64,000 bases of DNA from Icerya purchasi. Lineage: Eukaryota > Arthropoda > Insecta > Hemiptera > Monophlebidae. Location: the NCBI GenBank assembly GCA_039619475.1, contig CM077115.1, positions 399,128,557 to 399,192,556 of the forward strand, written 5' to 3'. Below the pieces are notes generated by a model that was given only the letters and a program-made list of their open reading frames with translations, was not told where the DNA came from and ran no database searches. How positions within the stretch are numbered: position 1 is the stretch's first letter; every line of letters starts with the position of its first letter. The position numbers were made by a program, and so were the translations under genes. Shown in pieces: positions 35,150 to 47,961 of the stretch.

Positions 35150-37025
35150 ATGAAAGTACTGCCTGAGGGAAGCCGTGCAAAATATTGATGAAGGACGGGG
35201 CGGGGCTAGTTATTCCTGAAATAAGGTCTGATCAGCGTTTGCTCTGTTCAGATGATGACAAGTGCGGACTCCTATTGGGTCACTTTTTTCCAAATAAAAA
35301 TGATAACATTTTAAATTGCACACCAATTAGCAATTTTAAACCCCCTCTGCCTTCACTTCAGATGTAGTGGACGACATTATTAAAAATTTAAAAAACAAAA
35401 AAGCAGCTGCTTCGGACAAAATAAATAATAAGGTCCAAAAAAAAAAAATTAAATACCAAATTCCCTAATCTTTTTGTTACACACACTCTTTACCAAGTGT
35501 TCGAACTACAAATCTTTTCGCAGCGTTGGAAGGTAGCTCTAATATTAATCTACTTTTCAAATCTACTAAAGATCTCATTCTTCCTAGCAGCTATCGTCCG
35601 ATCTCACTACTAAACTCTTTATCGAGAAAATGTTTGAAAAGGTTGTCCACAGATTCCTATTGAGTGAGTTGTCTAGTAAAAACCTGCTACGCCACAATCA
35701 ATTTGACGTTCGTGCTAGGCTCTCCTCGGAAGGTGCATTAGATAAAGTAGTAACGAAAGTTAGATCTTCAGTTGGTCCAATGAGTCCGCGGTTGTCATCT
35801 CCTTCGATATTAAGGAAATTTTTGACAACTGCCAATGGTCCGTTATTGTCGACATACTGAAGACAAATAATCCATTCATAACTTAATTATAAATTATTTC
35901 GAAAATAGGGTTGTAGACACAGAACTGGACACTTGTCTCCAATATAGAAAGGCCACGTGTGGTATTCCCCAGGAATCTGTTTTAGGTCCCACCGTGTGGA
36001 ATTTACTCTATTCGGTGGTTCACCCCAGGGTAAAGGAACGCTGTAAAATAATAAATAACAAATGCAAGTTGGTCTCCTACGCAGATGACTTACGTATAAT
36101 ATTCTCTATTCGCAAAAATTATCCTTTGCGGATGTTTAGAGAAGGTCATTTTAGTAAACTTAGTTTAACGTTCTCGGTTGTTAAGTGCAGTTTTTCCATG
36201 TTTGGTAGCCGCAGTATCGTTGATTGATCAGGTTGTTTTCTCCTGTCTGTCTCTAATTTCCAGATTAATAATTGTTCATACTTCAAAATTAAAATACTTA
36301 GGGGTTGTCCTTGATGATAACCTAACCTTCATCCCATATTTTATCGTGATTACCGTAAAATGTGATAATTTATTCAATAAACTTACCGGGGACTGGCAAA
36401 CTATGACCGGCACATACTGTATAAGGGTCTACTTCAATCCCTGCATGGCTATGACGCTACTACCTATAGCAGTTGTAGAATTCTAATAAACAGCAGAGGA
36501 AATTCTTATTAAGGATGTCCCCTCTGTACAACACATCACCAACATCAACAGTCTGTGTGATCTACGGTGTCCTGCCATTGGATTTATATCTGATTAATAA
36601 GGCATTACTTTACTTTACTTTAATAGGGCAATGGTCAGTGAACTTAGGCTCATTAGTGAAATTTCTAAGATCATTATTAAAGCTATTAGATAATAGCATT
36701 AAATCGCCTATCTCTAATAAAATTTTCTTTAAATATGTCAATAGTTTGATTGTTGGAGCATGGCAGAGAAGATCGAACGGGAACGTCACTCGGGCGGAAA
36801 GACTTACGATCTTCTGCCGGACGTTGTATCTAGGCTTAAAAACTTCAAAATTAATTTTTACAATTCACAAGTGCTCTCTCGGCATTGCAAGAATGCTACT
36901 TGGTTAGGTTTAAACTTATTGATGTCCCTGAGTGCACCTTATGCGCTAGCAATTTAATTGATAATTTGAAACACTTCATTTTTCAGTGCTCCGCCTTCTC
37001 TTCTTTACGCGAAATATTCGAGATT
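35150..37025 (+). pseudogene. Decayed R1-like LINE (RT to C-terminal zinc motif)
   Basis: Plus-strand fragments follow the R1 order. DDIIKNLKNKKAAASDK lies near 35373-35425. LILPSSYRPISLLNS near 35575-35620 is RT motif 2. VISFDIKEIFDN near 35797-35835 contains the first catalytic aspartate. CGIPQESVLGPTVWNLLY (35953-36010) has E where G is usual. SYADDLRIIFS at 36076-36110 is the catalytic box, and KLKYLGVVLDDNLTF (36283-36330) the thumb. Much further on are GGKTYDLLPDV (about 36793-36825) and VPECTLCASNLIDNLKHFIF with FQCS (36924-36990), the C-terminal CCHC-type knuckle of the clade. At least six frame changes and several stops separate these blocks; it is dead. The endonuclease was not found. 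Confidence 0.75.
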
Positions 37026-37640
37026 GACCTATTCCATAATCCCATAATCCCATTTTATAATTAATAAGAAAAGCCATGTGCTGCCTAGAGTTTGCGGTAA
37101 GAGGGCAATGCTTCCTAAGTTTTCACTAACAAGCTCGTAATCTCCTATGACACTTAATTCTACCGTGAAACGATATCTTTTTCCATCAACTAGTCCTACT
37201 AATTCTGCGTTATACGTGTATTTTAATAAAGAAGTAAATATATGCGCAACTGTAGTTAACTGCATTACCCCACCCCCTTTTTTATTTATTGTTTTCCGGA
37301 ATAAATGCAGGAAGAAATATAAGTAATCAAAAAATAGCGGACGACTGTAATTAATCATCGGAGGACCGCCTTTGGAGCGAAGACAAAGGGACAAAAAAAC
37401 TACTACTAAAAAGAGAACAATGACGGTGCACCGAAACGGTATATAACTGTAAATAATCGAACAGGGAACTACGCGACAGGAGCGGTCGTTATTTGATTTA
37501 TTTAAGACGAACGGGGGATGTGCAGGGAAGCGGGGAGTGGATGGAAGGAAAATAAAGAGACGGCCGTTATTAGCGTCTATTAAAAAATTCAGCGGTAGCT
37601 CGGGCACGCGGGAGGGAGAACTTTAAGCGGCCAAGTAAGT
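37026..37640 (-). other. 192-codon minus-strand open frame, unassigned
   Basis: Open from 37607 to 37029. The middle is hydrophobic (SYIPFRCTVIVLFLVVVFLS), the end reads VDGKRYRFTVELSVIGDYEL. No family is recognised and the composition changes along the frame, so it may be chance. Confidence 0.15.
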
Positions 37641-38168
37641 TTATTCAAGGACGTCGGTAACGAGATTAATCAAATAAATTGGAATTCTTTCTGGGCCGGG
37701 AAAGACGAATCGAGAGAATTTCGAGTAGCGCTTTTGTTTCCACATTCGGACTATTTTAAGTGAGTTTGTAGACGCAGTAATTGTTCGGAATTTGCCGTTT
37801 TGCGGACCGAGTGCCACCAGCCCGATCGAGTGCTTGCCGCCATTCGAACCATCGAACATAGATTCTATCCGAGCCGTGCACAGTGGTGACGAAGTGATCG
37901 CGCGGCGGTTCTTGCCGATTCCGAAATTACGTCGAGGGAAAGGTAAACGCGTACTCGGGTTGCTGCCGGGATAAAAGGCCGGCTGGTAACAGTTTCTATT
38001 TCTCCGTTTTCCCGGAATTGGCAACACTTGGCCGCCTGACAATGCAACTGTCGACAGAACCCGGCCATAATGTGGGGCCGCACTCCGTTTAGCGACGGTT
38101 TCCATCCGGATTTTCTGCCGAAAGAAATGCCAGTCAACGCAGTTGCGGGCCGCCTCCTTAACCGGCAT
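37641..38168 (-). other. 175-codon open frame in a GC-richer patch, unassigned
   Basis: The frame starts MPVKEAARNCVDWHFF and is basic, without a signal peptide, membrane segment or known domain. The plus strand is also partly open (37792-37974). The patch from about 37.5 to 38.3 kb has more CpG than its flanks, as promoters or exons in AT-rich insect DNA can. It could be a real lineage-specific exon or a chance frame favoured by GC content. Confidence 0.15.
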
Positions 38169-39594
38169 AGTCAGAAAATAAATCTGTTGGCTGCTTTCAA
38201 ATCAGTGCCGTTTTGATGCGTGCTGCGAAGAAAGAAGTTTAATTGCGAAGGTTGCCTTTGACTTTAGATTCCAAGACAGCCTAATTAACGGGCGCAGTTC
38301 CGAACGATTTCCGAGCGCTCCTTTTAAAAGTGTAGAAATTAGTCAAAATTACTCGTAGATAGAATTAGTTTTTTTTTTTTGTTTTTACGATCCTCCGTTT
38401 GCCCTTTGCTCTAATTGTAATATCGCGTCGACCTTTCGTTTAATTTGCGCAACAAATTGAAGAAAGCGAGATGGTCGATCCGGATCAGATCTTAAGGGTT
38501 TTTTTGTATATAAAGTATTTCTTAATCGTTTTTTTTTTTTTTTTTCTTTTCTTTTTTATTAATTAACGGACAAGGAGAGAAAGAAAGCGAAAACGTATAT
38601 TTAGCAGTATAAATTAAAGTTGCACAGTGTATGAAAAATGCGTACCAGCTCGATGAGACTTGAACGCATTACAGAAATATTTAACGAAAATATATATGCT
38701 ACATGGAGAAAAAATACAGGAAATACGAAGAAAAAAAAATAAACAAATAATAAGAATTACAGCCAATTATGTATTAATAAAGAAGTTCGAACTGGTTTTG
38801 TTAAATATATCTTGCAAAAAAAAAAAAAAAAAAAATCAAATCTCTCATGAATTGTGACAATATTGGAGAACAATAAGAAAAAAGTTGTCGAATGGAATTT
38901 CATAGATTTCCTGATGATATTTGTAAAATACGTGTAGAATTCATTGTGGTCGGGAGACAGCACACGGCGTGATTTTAACGTCTCGTTTCGTCAGCTTTAA
39001 AGTGTAATCCGGAACACAAAATGCTTCGTAATATTTTTTCCAGCTTCTCTCCATTTTCAGAACCTCTCCTTTTAAAATATCTCCCGCCTAGACATATTTC
39101 ACTAGAGGAACTCGGTGAAGGCGGTTCAGCAGTTCGCGGCAATAAAACAGTCCTCGATCATTATTCGTTAAAAAGACGATGCTGCCGACAATTCAGACAT
39201 GTTGCGACATTCTGTCGAACTATGGTGGTATCTCTTTGAATGCAAAGTCTCAGACAAGGAAATCAAGAAGCATTTTATCGATTCATTTGCTTTTTAATGT
39301 AAAACGGCCTTGACGGAACAAACAGACGACCCGGTCTCCTCGCAGGATATAATACCAATTGAAGTTTTGCGTATTCGAGGCGATTTTGAATTACAGAAAA
39401 GGGTAAAAGGGTAAAATTTTACATCGCACCAAGTAGAACGACCGAATCACCAATTTACGAATTACAGCTTAAAAATTAATAAATTTTTTAAGTCGATTCA
39501 GCACACACTTCTACCTACCCGTTCACCGGGGGCAGTTAAAGTTTTCATTTCGGTGCAGCCGGAAGAATCTCTGCTTATTTACATGTTTGAAGGT
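38169..39594. other. No gene recognised
   Basis: T-runs at 38370-38379 and 38529-38546 and an A-run at 38816-38835. The plus-strand open frame at 39021-39239 has no motif. Confidence 0.5.
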
Positions 39595-40000
39595 TATTTT
39601 TTTCTTTTTCTTAATCTTGGGCTCGTCATCCAAGGACCTTCACCCGGAAACAAATAGTAAAGAAAGAAGTCTGTTATATTTTAATCCGATAAGAAATCTT
39701 TGATAAAAAGCAATCAATATAACAGGAATAATTAATTCGGGAAGGAAAAGATAGGATATGGGAAGCACAGTCAGGAGCAGGAAGCCGAAGCCTCAACACA
39801 AATAGGAATACAAAATGCTCCACAGAAAGAGATGAACACTGGAAGAACACATGATCGGCGTCGCAAATAACTGCATCACAAGGATGATGGAGCGAACAAT
39901 GTCGGGAGGAAATTAGGGAAAAGCGAGATGAAATGAATAATTATTAGAAAAGGAGGATATCCGATACCATGATCTGATACGGAAGCTTTTACACATATCG
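39595..40000 (-). pseudogene. 5'-truncated RNase H LINE, C-terminus and tail
   Basis: On the minus strand, about 39905-39835 reads CDAVICDADHVFFQCSSL, the C-x-H-x-C block of the family (DSNHILFECSTL in the copy at 48.2 kb). The reading then degrades. The tail CCGGGTGAAGGTCCTTGGAT (minus strand of 39633-39652) and then gacgagccc and an A-rich end (plus-strand T-run about 39596-39612) match the copy with target-site duplication at 54138-54382. Several frameshifts. Confidence 0.65.
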
Positions 40001-40848
40001 ATCGGAAGTTAGCAGATGGATTTTTTTAAAAAAAAAAAGACGAGAACAGAATTTTCGTCATTCATTTCATCAGAATTACGAGTAAATCTGTTCCCCTCGA
40101 AACATAATGTTTCTTCTGATCAGGGAAATTCTTGGCAACTTTTCCGAACAATCCACGACCACCGTCGAAGAAAAAGAACGATCCATCAAACGAATACTGC
40201 TTCGTCAAAATGACACATATCACTCATCAACGATTCGTGCAAATTGTTTCCACGAAATTCTAACCAGCTGAAGTCATCTTAAGGTGCTTCTGAACTTGTT
40301 TAATACCTTTTATAAAAGTTCTTTTTTAAATTTTTTCCGGTGTAGCTTACGAGATTTTAGCGCTCCCAAATGTGATAGCTTCCATTTTAATCACGAACAA
40401 AAACTGGACACACATTTTCCAGCTCTTACAGCGCGCAGTTATTATTATTCGAATTATCGTGTTCGCTGTTAGTCTTAAGGCTATGGGTAAAATACGAAAG
40501 GAAACGCGTGCCGATAAATTTTTTTGTATTTTGCGGATTATCCTTTCCCCGCAATACTTTTATAAGAATATACGTTCGTGATGGAGCGCGATCGCATTCT
40601 TTATTTTGTTTTTTTTTTATTCTAGGATATTAATTAATAATGGTTATTTAGGTATATTTTGATATTTCTACTCTGATATGTGTATTTATTGCTTTGACAT
40701 TCTGTAAATGAACCATTTGCAATTCCTATTATATCAATCGAATTTCTCTCGTAATTTAAACATTTTAAAAAATTGAAAAAGCTATATTTTGCAAAGACCT
40801 ATTTTTTCGATTAATTCTTTTCTATTTCAACATTCGTTTTTCTTATTA

Positions 40849-40884
<36 letters not shown>

Positions 40885-43800
40885 TTACCGTGTCAATGGA
40901 AATTCTGGTGCATCGCTAAATTTTATTGAATGCCAGCTGCTGATCGTTAACCATCCGACACGGGCATCCATCTTTCCTGAGGAGAAAATTTTCTTCGTGC
41001 TACACACATTAACTGGGTTTCAGAGTTTTTATCGTCCGATATAAAATAAAGTCGTCTCGATTATAACAACTAATACATATTCTATCTTTACAGTCCCCTA
41101 GTTTATCAATGTTAAACTTGTCTTAACCATTCAACTAGCTTTCTTCACCGCAGTTTTTTCCAGAAATTTTCCCATAATCTCCTATCTTCGTCATGGGAAA
41201 ACGAAAAATTCCGTACTCAACTGACATTTGGAGGAAGTAGTGGCAGCAATACTGTTTGAAGGAGAGCAAGAATACGGCGGTTAAAATAAGAACATGGAAG
41301 TCGATGAAAATTACACGTGAGAAGTTCCCAATTTACACCTCTTTTAAAGCCTTTAACGCGATACAAGTATGTGTACAACAGCGAGTGCAGAGTATTAGAA
41401 ATGTTCAGAGTGAAGGCAACGTTTATCGTCGGCAAAGCGGCGAACAAGTAACATTGTCAATGGCAACGCAGATTTAGATCTGAACAGGTGGTACTTAACT
41501 GCAATTGAAAAAGAGAGTAGTAAACCACATAGAAGAAAGCTGTGGCGTAATTAAGAATGAAGTAGAGAAACTTGCTGTAAGAGAATATGGAAAACAAAAT
41601 TGATAAAGACGAGCACACAGACGCAGGAGGAAAAACAAGAACGTGGTGCGGAGCTTTAAATGTGGAAAAGGAAAAAAGGTAAGAATTTAGTTCGAAAATG
41701 GATCTGCTTAACCAGTAAATTAAAAAAAAAAAAATTGTGCCGATTTTATATCGCGTCTTTACATATAAAACGTAATTGTTTTTGATTTTATACCAGGCGC
41801 CTTCATTTTACGATTTCGTTAAAAATCATTTTTGCTCGGCTGAGCGCCCCCTCCCCCGGCTATGTGATAGGTTTCGAAGGAACTGCCGGGGATTCGAAGA
41901 AGATGCGAAGACTTCGAAAGGACGGCGTATAAATTTTAAATACAATCTGTAATTCAAAACAGTATCCAATTTCGTACGGTTTGATTTTAATTTGCAAGAG
42001 TGATTACGCAGACGCAATAAACTTTCTGATCGACGGTAGTTCCAGCGTAAAATATTCATTAACGGACACTGTAACTGTTTAAAATGAAAACAAATAGAGA
42101 CGAAGTAGCGACGATAGAAAAGGAGAAAGCGTGCAGCGCTACAGTTAATGGCCTGTGAAATCAACAGACATAAATTAAAAAGGAATTTATGCATATAAAA
42201 TCGCGCGGCACGTCCGAAATAAACGCTCAATGCAAAAAATATCGTAAGAAATTAATAACGGGTACTGATATAAGGAAAGCAAAAAATCCGAAAAATCCGA
42301 AAAGGCAAAATAATCTTTTTTTCCCCATTTTTTTTGTTAGCTTTAGCCGTTTAATAAAAAATGTAAATAGATCGAAATCGAAAGCGACAAAGAACGAATA
42401 CGCTAGTCATCCTTAAAGACAGGTAATAGAGCGTAAAGATAATTTAAATATTTTTATAATTTGTGCGAAAACGAACTTGTAAACGATTAAATTTGGAATG
42501 GAAAAAAAGACGGTAACGATCCACTGCGCAATGTATGCGAATGCTCGCACGAACATTTTTAAATCTAGTCAAATCAATATATGTACTTATATATTTATAT
42601 AAATTTCACACGTGCGCAAAATCAGCGCGAGAATATACACAATTTGAAATATACAAAAAATTTTATAAATTACTTAAAATTATAATATCTCATAATTCTC
42701 AGTAAAAAAATGTATATCTTTTTAAGTTCTTCATACTTGTCATCTCAGGGTTGATGTAGGTTAATTTTATTAATGCGCTATATCAAAAAATTCAAATATT
42801 ATTTTTCTATTAAGAATAATTAACTTTTTCGTTCATGATAATTAAGAGGCTGTCGTGGCATCGCTGAGAGCGTAGCAAAACTACTCGTAATATTAACGTT
42901 ACATCCCCTGGCGGTGAATAAAAACAAATAATAATAATAATATTAATAATAATAATAATAATAATAATATTTAGTTACGATATTTACGTATTAATCTTAG
43001 ACATGTGTTGGATAAGATTTTCTCCCAAAAATTTTATTTTCTCTTCGAAGAATATTTCATTGAAGAAATTAATTAAAAAACGGGAAATCTTACTGAGTTG
43101 ATTCGCAAATTAACTGAGAAATTATGACGAGATTCTGGAAAAGAGGGAGAAAATATTAATGACGCAATTGTTCTATGCGGAAGACGAGAAATTGCGGTAG
43201 AGGTGCGGTAAATTTAATTTAGATTAGCTCAGCCGTCTGCTGTCAGGTGGCATTCTTTTCTTCTCTATCGGTGCATTTAAATAAAATTCTCGACTCCACC
43301 CTATTCCAAATTGTTCCAGCCTTCCTACGCTTCTACAACTACTTTGCTTATTTACAACAAGCAGTGGAGCCTATGCGACAGCAGACATATTGGGAAGATT
43401 GTTGTTCCGATCTGCAATAAAAATTTAGTCTATGGAACCTAGTTTTTTTTTTCGATCTGGACGGAAAAAAAACAAAATGTAATTAATTTAATAACAACGT
43501 TTAAATAGAAAAAAACCCAAAAAAACCGTTAATATTTTATTTCTTAAACGCTTATTAATGTGTCAGGCGTATATTTTTGCTATTCCAGTCGCTGATGTAT
43601 TTAATTTCGAAAATATTTCATCATTTGGCTCACGCGAACCAGTAACGGATTTTTGCAGTGATTTCAATTAAGCGAAATCAACAGAAATCCATCAAAGATT
43701 AAAACCGAACCGTCCCTAAATTATTCGGATTGATTATTTTTAGATTATACGATGATAGGGAAGTTTCGCTTCTTTTAAAAGTCACAATAATAAGAGCATA

Positions 43801-44133
43801 GCTTTGTAGGTGCACGAAAAATGTCTAGTTGTGCGAGAACTAGCGCGCAGGAAGTAAGCCAGATGGCATGCAAAGAGGGATTGCACAAAGCTAGCTGGAT
43901 GTTATTTTTCCAGAGCTATCCTCCAGAACGGTTAATGGAAAAATGGAGAGGAACAAGTTGTTACGAAAAGGTCAAGATGAGAAAAGCGATTCTGACAAAA
44001 GACCAGCAACAAGTATTTTCTTTGCGAGAAAAGCAAGAAGAGAATAAAAAGCTCCTTTTTGATCTTTGTCCCATTGCACAAAGGGAATAATAAATGAAGT
44101 AAACCGTTATTATTATTATTATTTTATTACTAC

Positions 44134-44190
<57 letters not shown>

Positions 44191-46145
44191 TATTATTACT
44201 ATCATTACCACCATCATCATCATTATCATTATTATTATTGTTACTCGGTGGAATAAAACAAAATGCCTGGGCGATGTGGATGATGAAGCTATTTCAAAGA
44301 GGCAAAAGAATTTACCAGATGCCTAAAAAGAATGCATTGAAAGCAGCGAAAAGTTCTCAACTTTTTGCGCGGATAATTCGAAAATGTTCCATGGAGGTTG
44401 ATCTTATATAGTTTCTGATGTTTCCCCTCTGCGGATGAAGTTGCACGCTCACAGGAATTTCTGCGAAAAGAACACTTTCAAGAATTTTACATTTTACACG
44501 CTTAACTCGCTTTCTCTCTCCTCTAATCTAATTGCTGATTATCCGTTTGAAACTCTTCTATTATTCGGTCCAGTTAATAACCGTTGTTCCGATTATTCTA
44601 ACCAAAAAGTATTTTAATCTGGACTTCCGAGTTATTTATTAAGGTCAAAATCCTTAATCAAGTTGACAATAGTCATCGTTCAAAATGCAACCTCTTATTG
44701 TATAATATGTTCAATTAAAATGTTATTATTCATAATCGTATTAGACCCTATCATTAGCAGTTTACAAGGAATGCGGTAATACATATCGCAAAGTATACTC
44801 TTCTTTTTACGATTGAATCAATAATACATGTTAATTTTCGAATAATGATTATTTAATGGAAATAGAACGTTTCCAAACAGCTAGCGTCTGTATTGACTCG
44901 GTGTAATAGATAGGCTCCTATGTGTGAAAAATTACAAGTTGGAAAAGGATCGCTCGATTACTGTGTTTTGGAAATATACCAAATTTGTATTATATTTACC
45001 GATGTGTATATCAATTTTTTCGTTTTAATTAAAATTACAAAATAAAAATTAAAAATAAATAAAAATGGCAAATGATCGACGACAGTTGTGTTTAAAATAG
45101 AATAAAAAAGGAACATTAATAGTTTTACTAGAAAATAGTATTAAATATTAATTATTAAAATCCGTAGGTAAAATTCATATAAATCTTTTATAGCATAGAT
45201 TAAGTTCCTCTATTATAAAAAAAATTTTCTTAGCGGATTTGATTCTGGGAAGGGGGCCTATTTCTCCCTGTGAGTCCGCTACTGCATATATATATACATA
45301 CATTCATATATATATATATATATAGTAAACAAGGTTATACTCAGCGCAGAATCTTGTAGTATGTTGCCACCTAAGAAAGAGAAGCCAGCTGAAAAGATTC
45401 ATTTGAATTCTATTATACCGATCCCTCCCAATTGTCTCAGTTTCATTATCAAACTGTGTCAGATTTGTGCCAAGCTTTTGTTTATAACAAGATCTGCAAA
45501 TAGGTACAGAATTCCCTTGAACTTAATGTCTGCGAAATTTCCTTTATTACTTTTTTTTAAGAATCATCAATAGGATATCGGTTTTTTCACCAGAATCTCC
45601 TTAATTAACATTCAGTAAGGATTAAATTATTCTTTTAAAACTAAAAAAAAAAATCTCCTAATTTACATTTTCTGATTTGTTGAGTACTCTCACGCAAATT
45701 AAACTGGAAAAACATATTTTTAATAAACGCGAATTTTAATTACAAAACGTTCAATACTGCACGATAAAACCAGGAAGGTTTTTGAAGCACTTCTAAATAG
45801 CGTTATTTAAGCCCTTTATTAAGCTAATTTTGATGGTCTCGACGTTTTTTTTGTTATTTTGCACGTTTAAATTCCAATAATCCATAAAATTACATTCTGC
45901 GTTGCCTGCCTTCGACGTGTAATTTCTCTAACACGTTCTAGCAATGCTACAAATGAAACTGAACGATACCGAACCTAGTTCTGTCTATACAACATGTCAT
46001 TTTCGGTAGCAGCAATCATTATTTTTCTTTTGTCGTACAATACTAACCTATTTATTAGCTGTTCATTTTTCCCCCAAACAAATACGGAAAAAGCTGTCAG
46101 CTAAATGTGGCGAGCCTGATCATAAATTAAAACTTTATGTATATG

Positions 46146-46176
<31 letters not shown>

Positions 46177-46429
46177 GAGAAACAAAATACTAGCCTAAAA
46201 ATAATTGAAAACAGAATATAGAAAACAAGAACTTTCCTTGACATTATTTGAAAGAAAAAAGAACGAAAAATACAGCGGCTGTTCCAATTTTGATTAGTGG
46301 TTTCTACAACTGTCTACTTTTTTTTTCTGATTAACGTTTTGAAATATCAATGACAAAAAAAAACATTTCGCAGTTATTAGTGATTTATCTTTAATATCGC
46401 GTGATAAACCGTTGAATTTCTATAAATCG

Positions 46430-46460
<31 letters not shown>

Positions 46461-46749
46461 TGTTCATTTTATACATAGAGAATTCTCAGCAGCATCAAGG
46501 TGTCCCTACATCAACAATGAATCCTTTTGGAGTTTAATAAATTTACTATCGGTCTCTCAAATTACGAAAGAATGCTAGCAATTGTTCATTCTCTTTCTTC
46601 GCCAAACTTAAATTATTCATTTGTCCGAAAAAAATAAAACCTGAGAAATAATAACCTAATAAGAAATTTGTAATTTCTAAGTTTGTTTGCCGTAATGAAT
46701 AGTTCACACGCGACTCATGGACCATAAATTAAATTAAATTTATATAAAA
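40001..46749. other. Long stretch without a recognised gene; several simple repeats
   Basis: Simple repeats: a T-run at about 40852-40883, (AAT)n at about 42928-42969, (TTA)n at 44108-44240 (listed separately), TA runs near 45287-45324 and 46147-46177, and an A-run at about 46437-46460. Open frames at 41826-42230 (minus, 134 codons) and 43821-44090 (plus, 89 codons, starting MSSCARTSAQEVSQ) are unassigned; neither has a visible domain. No LINE or DNA-transposon motif was found here. Confidence 0.45.
44108..44240. repeat. (TTA)n microsatellite, imperfect
   Basis: About 130 bp of TTA/ATT units, with interruptions by TAC and CAT towards the right end. Confidence 0.95.
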
Positions 46750-47100
46750 CGAGCTGACCCGGCAAACTTCGTACCGCCTCAGAATCAATAAATGTTGTGT
46801 TAACTTATTAGCTGAATTAAATTCAGTTTTTTATTAAGATAAAATTAATACTCAAAATTAATTAAGTTCAATAAATGTACAAAAATCAAAATGAAAAGTA
46901 TTTTAATTACATTGAAATTAATTTAATTCACGTGACAGCAAGGCATTTGCTTTATTGAAGCGAATTGAAATGATTCGCGTAGCATTGTTGCACTACTTTC
47001 TGTTAAACTATTTGCTGGATGGTTTGCACTCAGGTTGATTCCCTTCATCGAAGCACCATCTTGGTGATATACGACATTTTTCGTTTTGCTGTTAGGTGCG

Positions 47101-47157
47101 CTTTGATGGTTTGCCGACATGTGAACATGCTATGTACAATTGACCGCGAGAGAAACA
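47101..47157 (-). pseudogene. Helitron helicase C-terminal remnant
   Basis: The minus strand reads CFSRGQLYIACSHVGKPSK without interruption. This matches the well-known motif near the end of Helitron Pif1-type helicases (CFSHGQLYVACSRVGxP). A stop follows two codons later, and in another frame KTKNVVYHQ (about 47056-47082) continues the family C-terminus (KTKNIVY), so a frameshift has occurred. The rest of the helicase is not recognisable upstream. Confidence 0.75.
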
Positions 47158-47354
47158 TTGATATGTATGGAATGGTATTTTTTAATTCTAACGATCAATA
47201 TATTTTCATTTTTATGTTTATGATATTTATGTTTAGAAGCATATGCGTTTTAGGTTGAAATAAATACAATATCTTCTTATTTCTATAATCACCTGACAGA
47301 AATTATACTTACTCTTTCCCGGTTTCGATTATTCCATTGCGTTCATTAGTAATT

Positions 47355-47592
47355 AATATATCGCGTTTTATATTTGGAAATATAGTGTTAAAACGTTTTA
47401 AATACTTTTTGAGATCCCTTTCTTGTATATACAAATTTGAAAAACATATCTAATTTCCTTTTTTAAAAAATACATCGCGTTTTACAGTTCGGAATATAGT
47501 TTTAAAATGTTTTAAATAATTTTGCGACCACTTTATTTTAAGTAAATCTTTGGAAAGGTATCTAAATTCTTTTTTAAAACTAAAACGCGATA
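47355..47592. repeat. Two-copy ~114-bp direct repeat with inverted end
   Basis: tcgcgttttatatttggaaa (47361) and tcgcgttttacagttcggaa (47475) begin two related units 114 bp apart. The second unit closes with taaaacgcgatattt (47581-47595), the inverse of the unit start. Function unknown; it lies within the Helitron remnant. Confidence 0.65.
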
Positions 47593-47961
47593 TTTGTAAT
47601 CAGTTTTGTAAAATACAAAAATATATGACGCTGAAATAAAATTAGAATTTCTAGAACAAAATCTAAAATACTTTTCGTAGTCTATGCGTTATAATAATGA
47701 TTATATTCGTTACATGACCGAAAATAGTGTAAATTATGGGGGAAAAAATAATATTTTGAACAAATTTAAAATTACAAAATTCCGAAAGAGCTGCCTGCTT
47801 GATATAGCGAAGATTTCTCGCCTCCTGATTGGTTACTTCAGTATGGTGTGTGATTGTCAGAGTATTCTGGGATAAGGGTCAAAGGTCAAAACGGAAAAAT
47901 TCGACGTTCGAGGCGCTAAAGGACTAACCGAAGGGGTGCAAGGGAGTGGAATACAGTAACC

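Noticed and set aside
42926..42970. Possible CRISPR-like or structured array
   Set aside because: Plain (AAT)n microsatellite in eukaryotic DNA.
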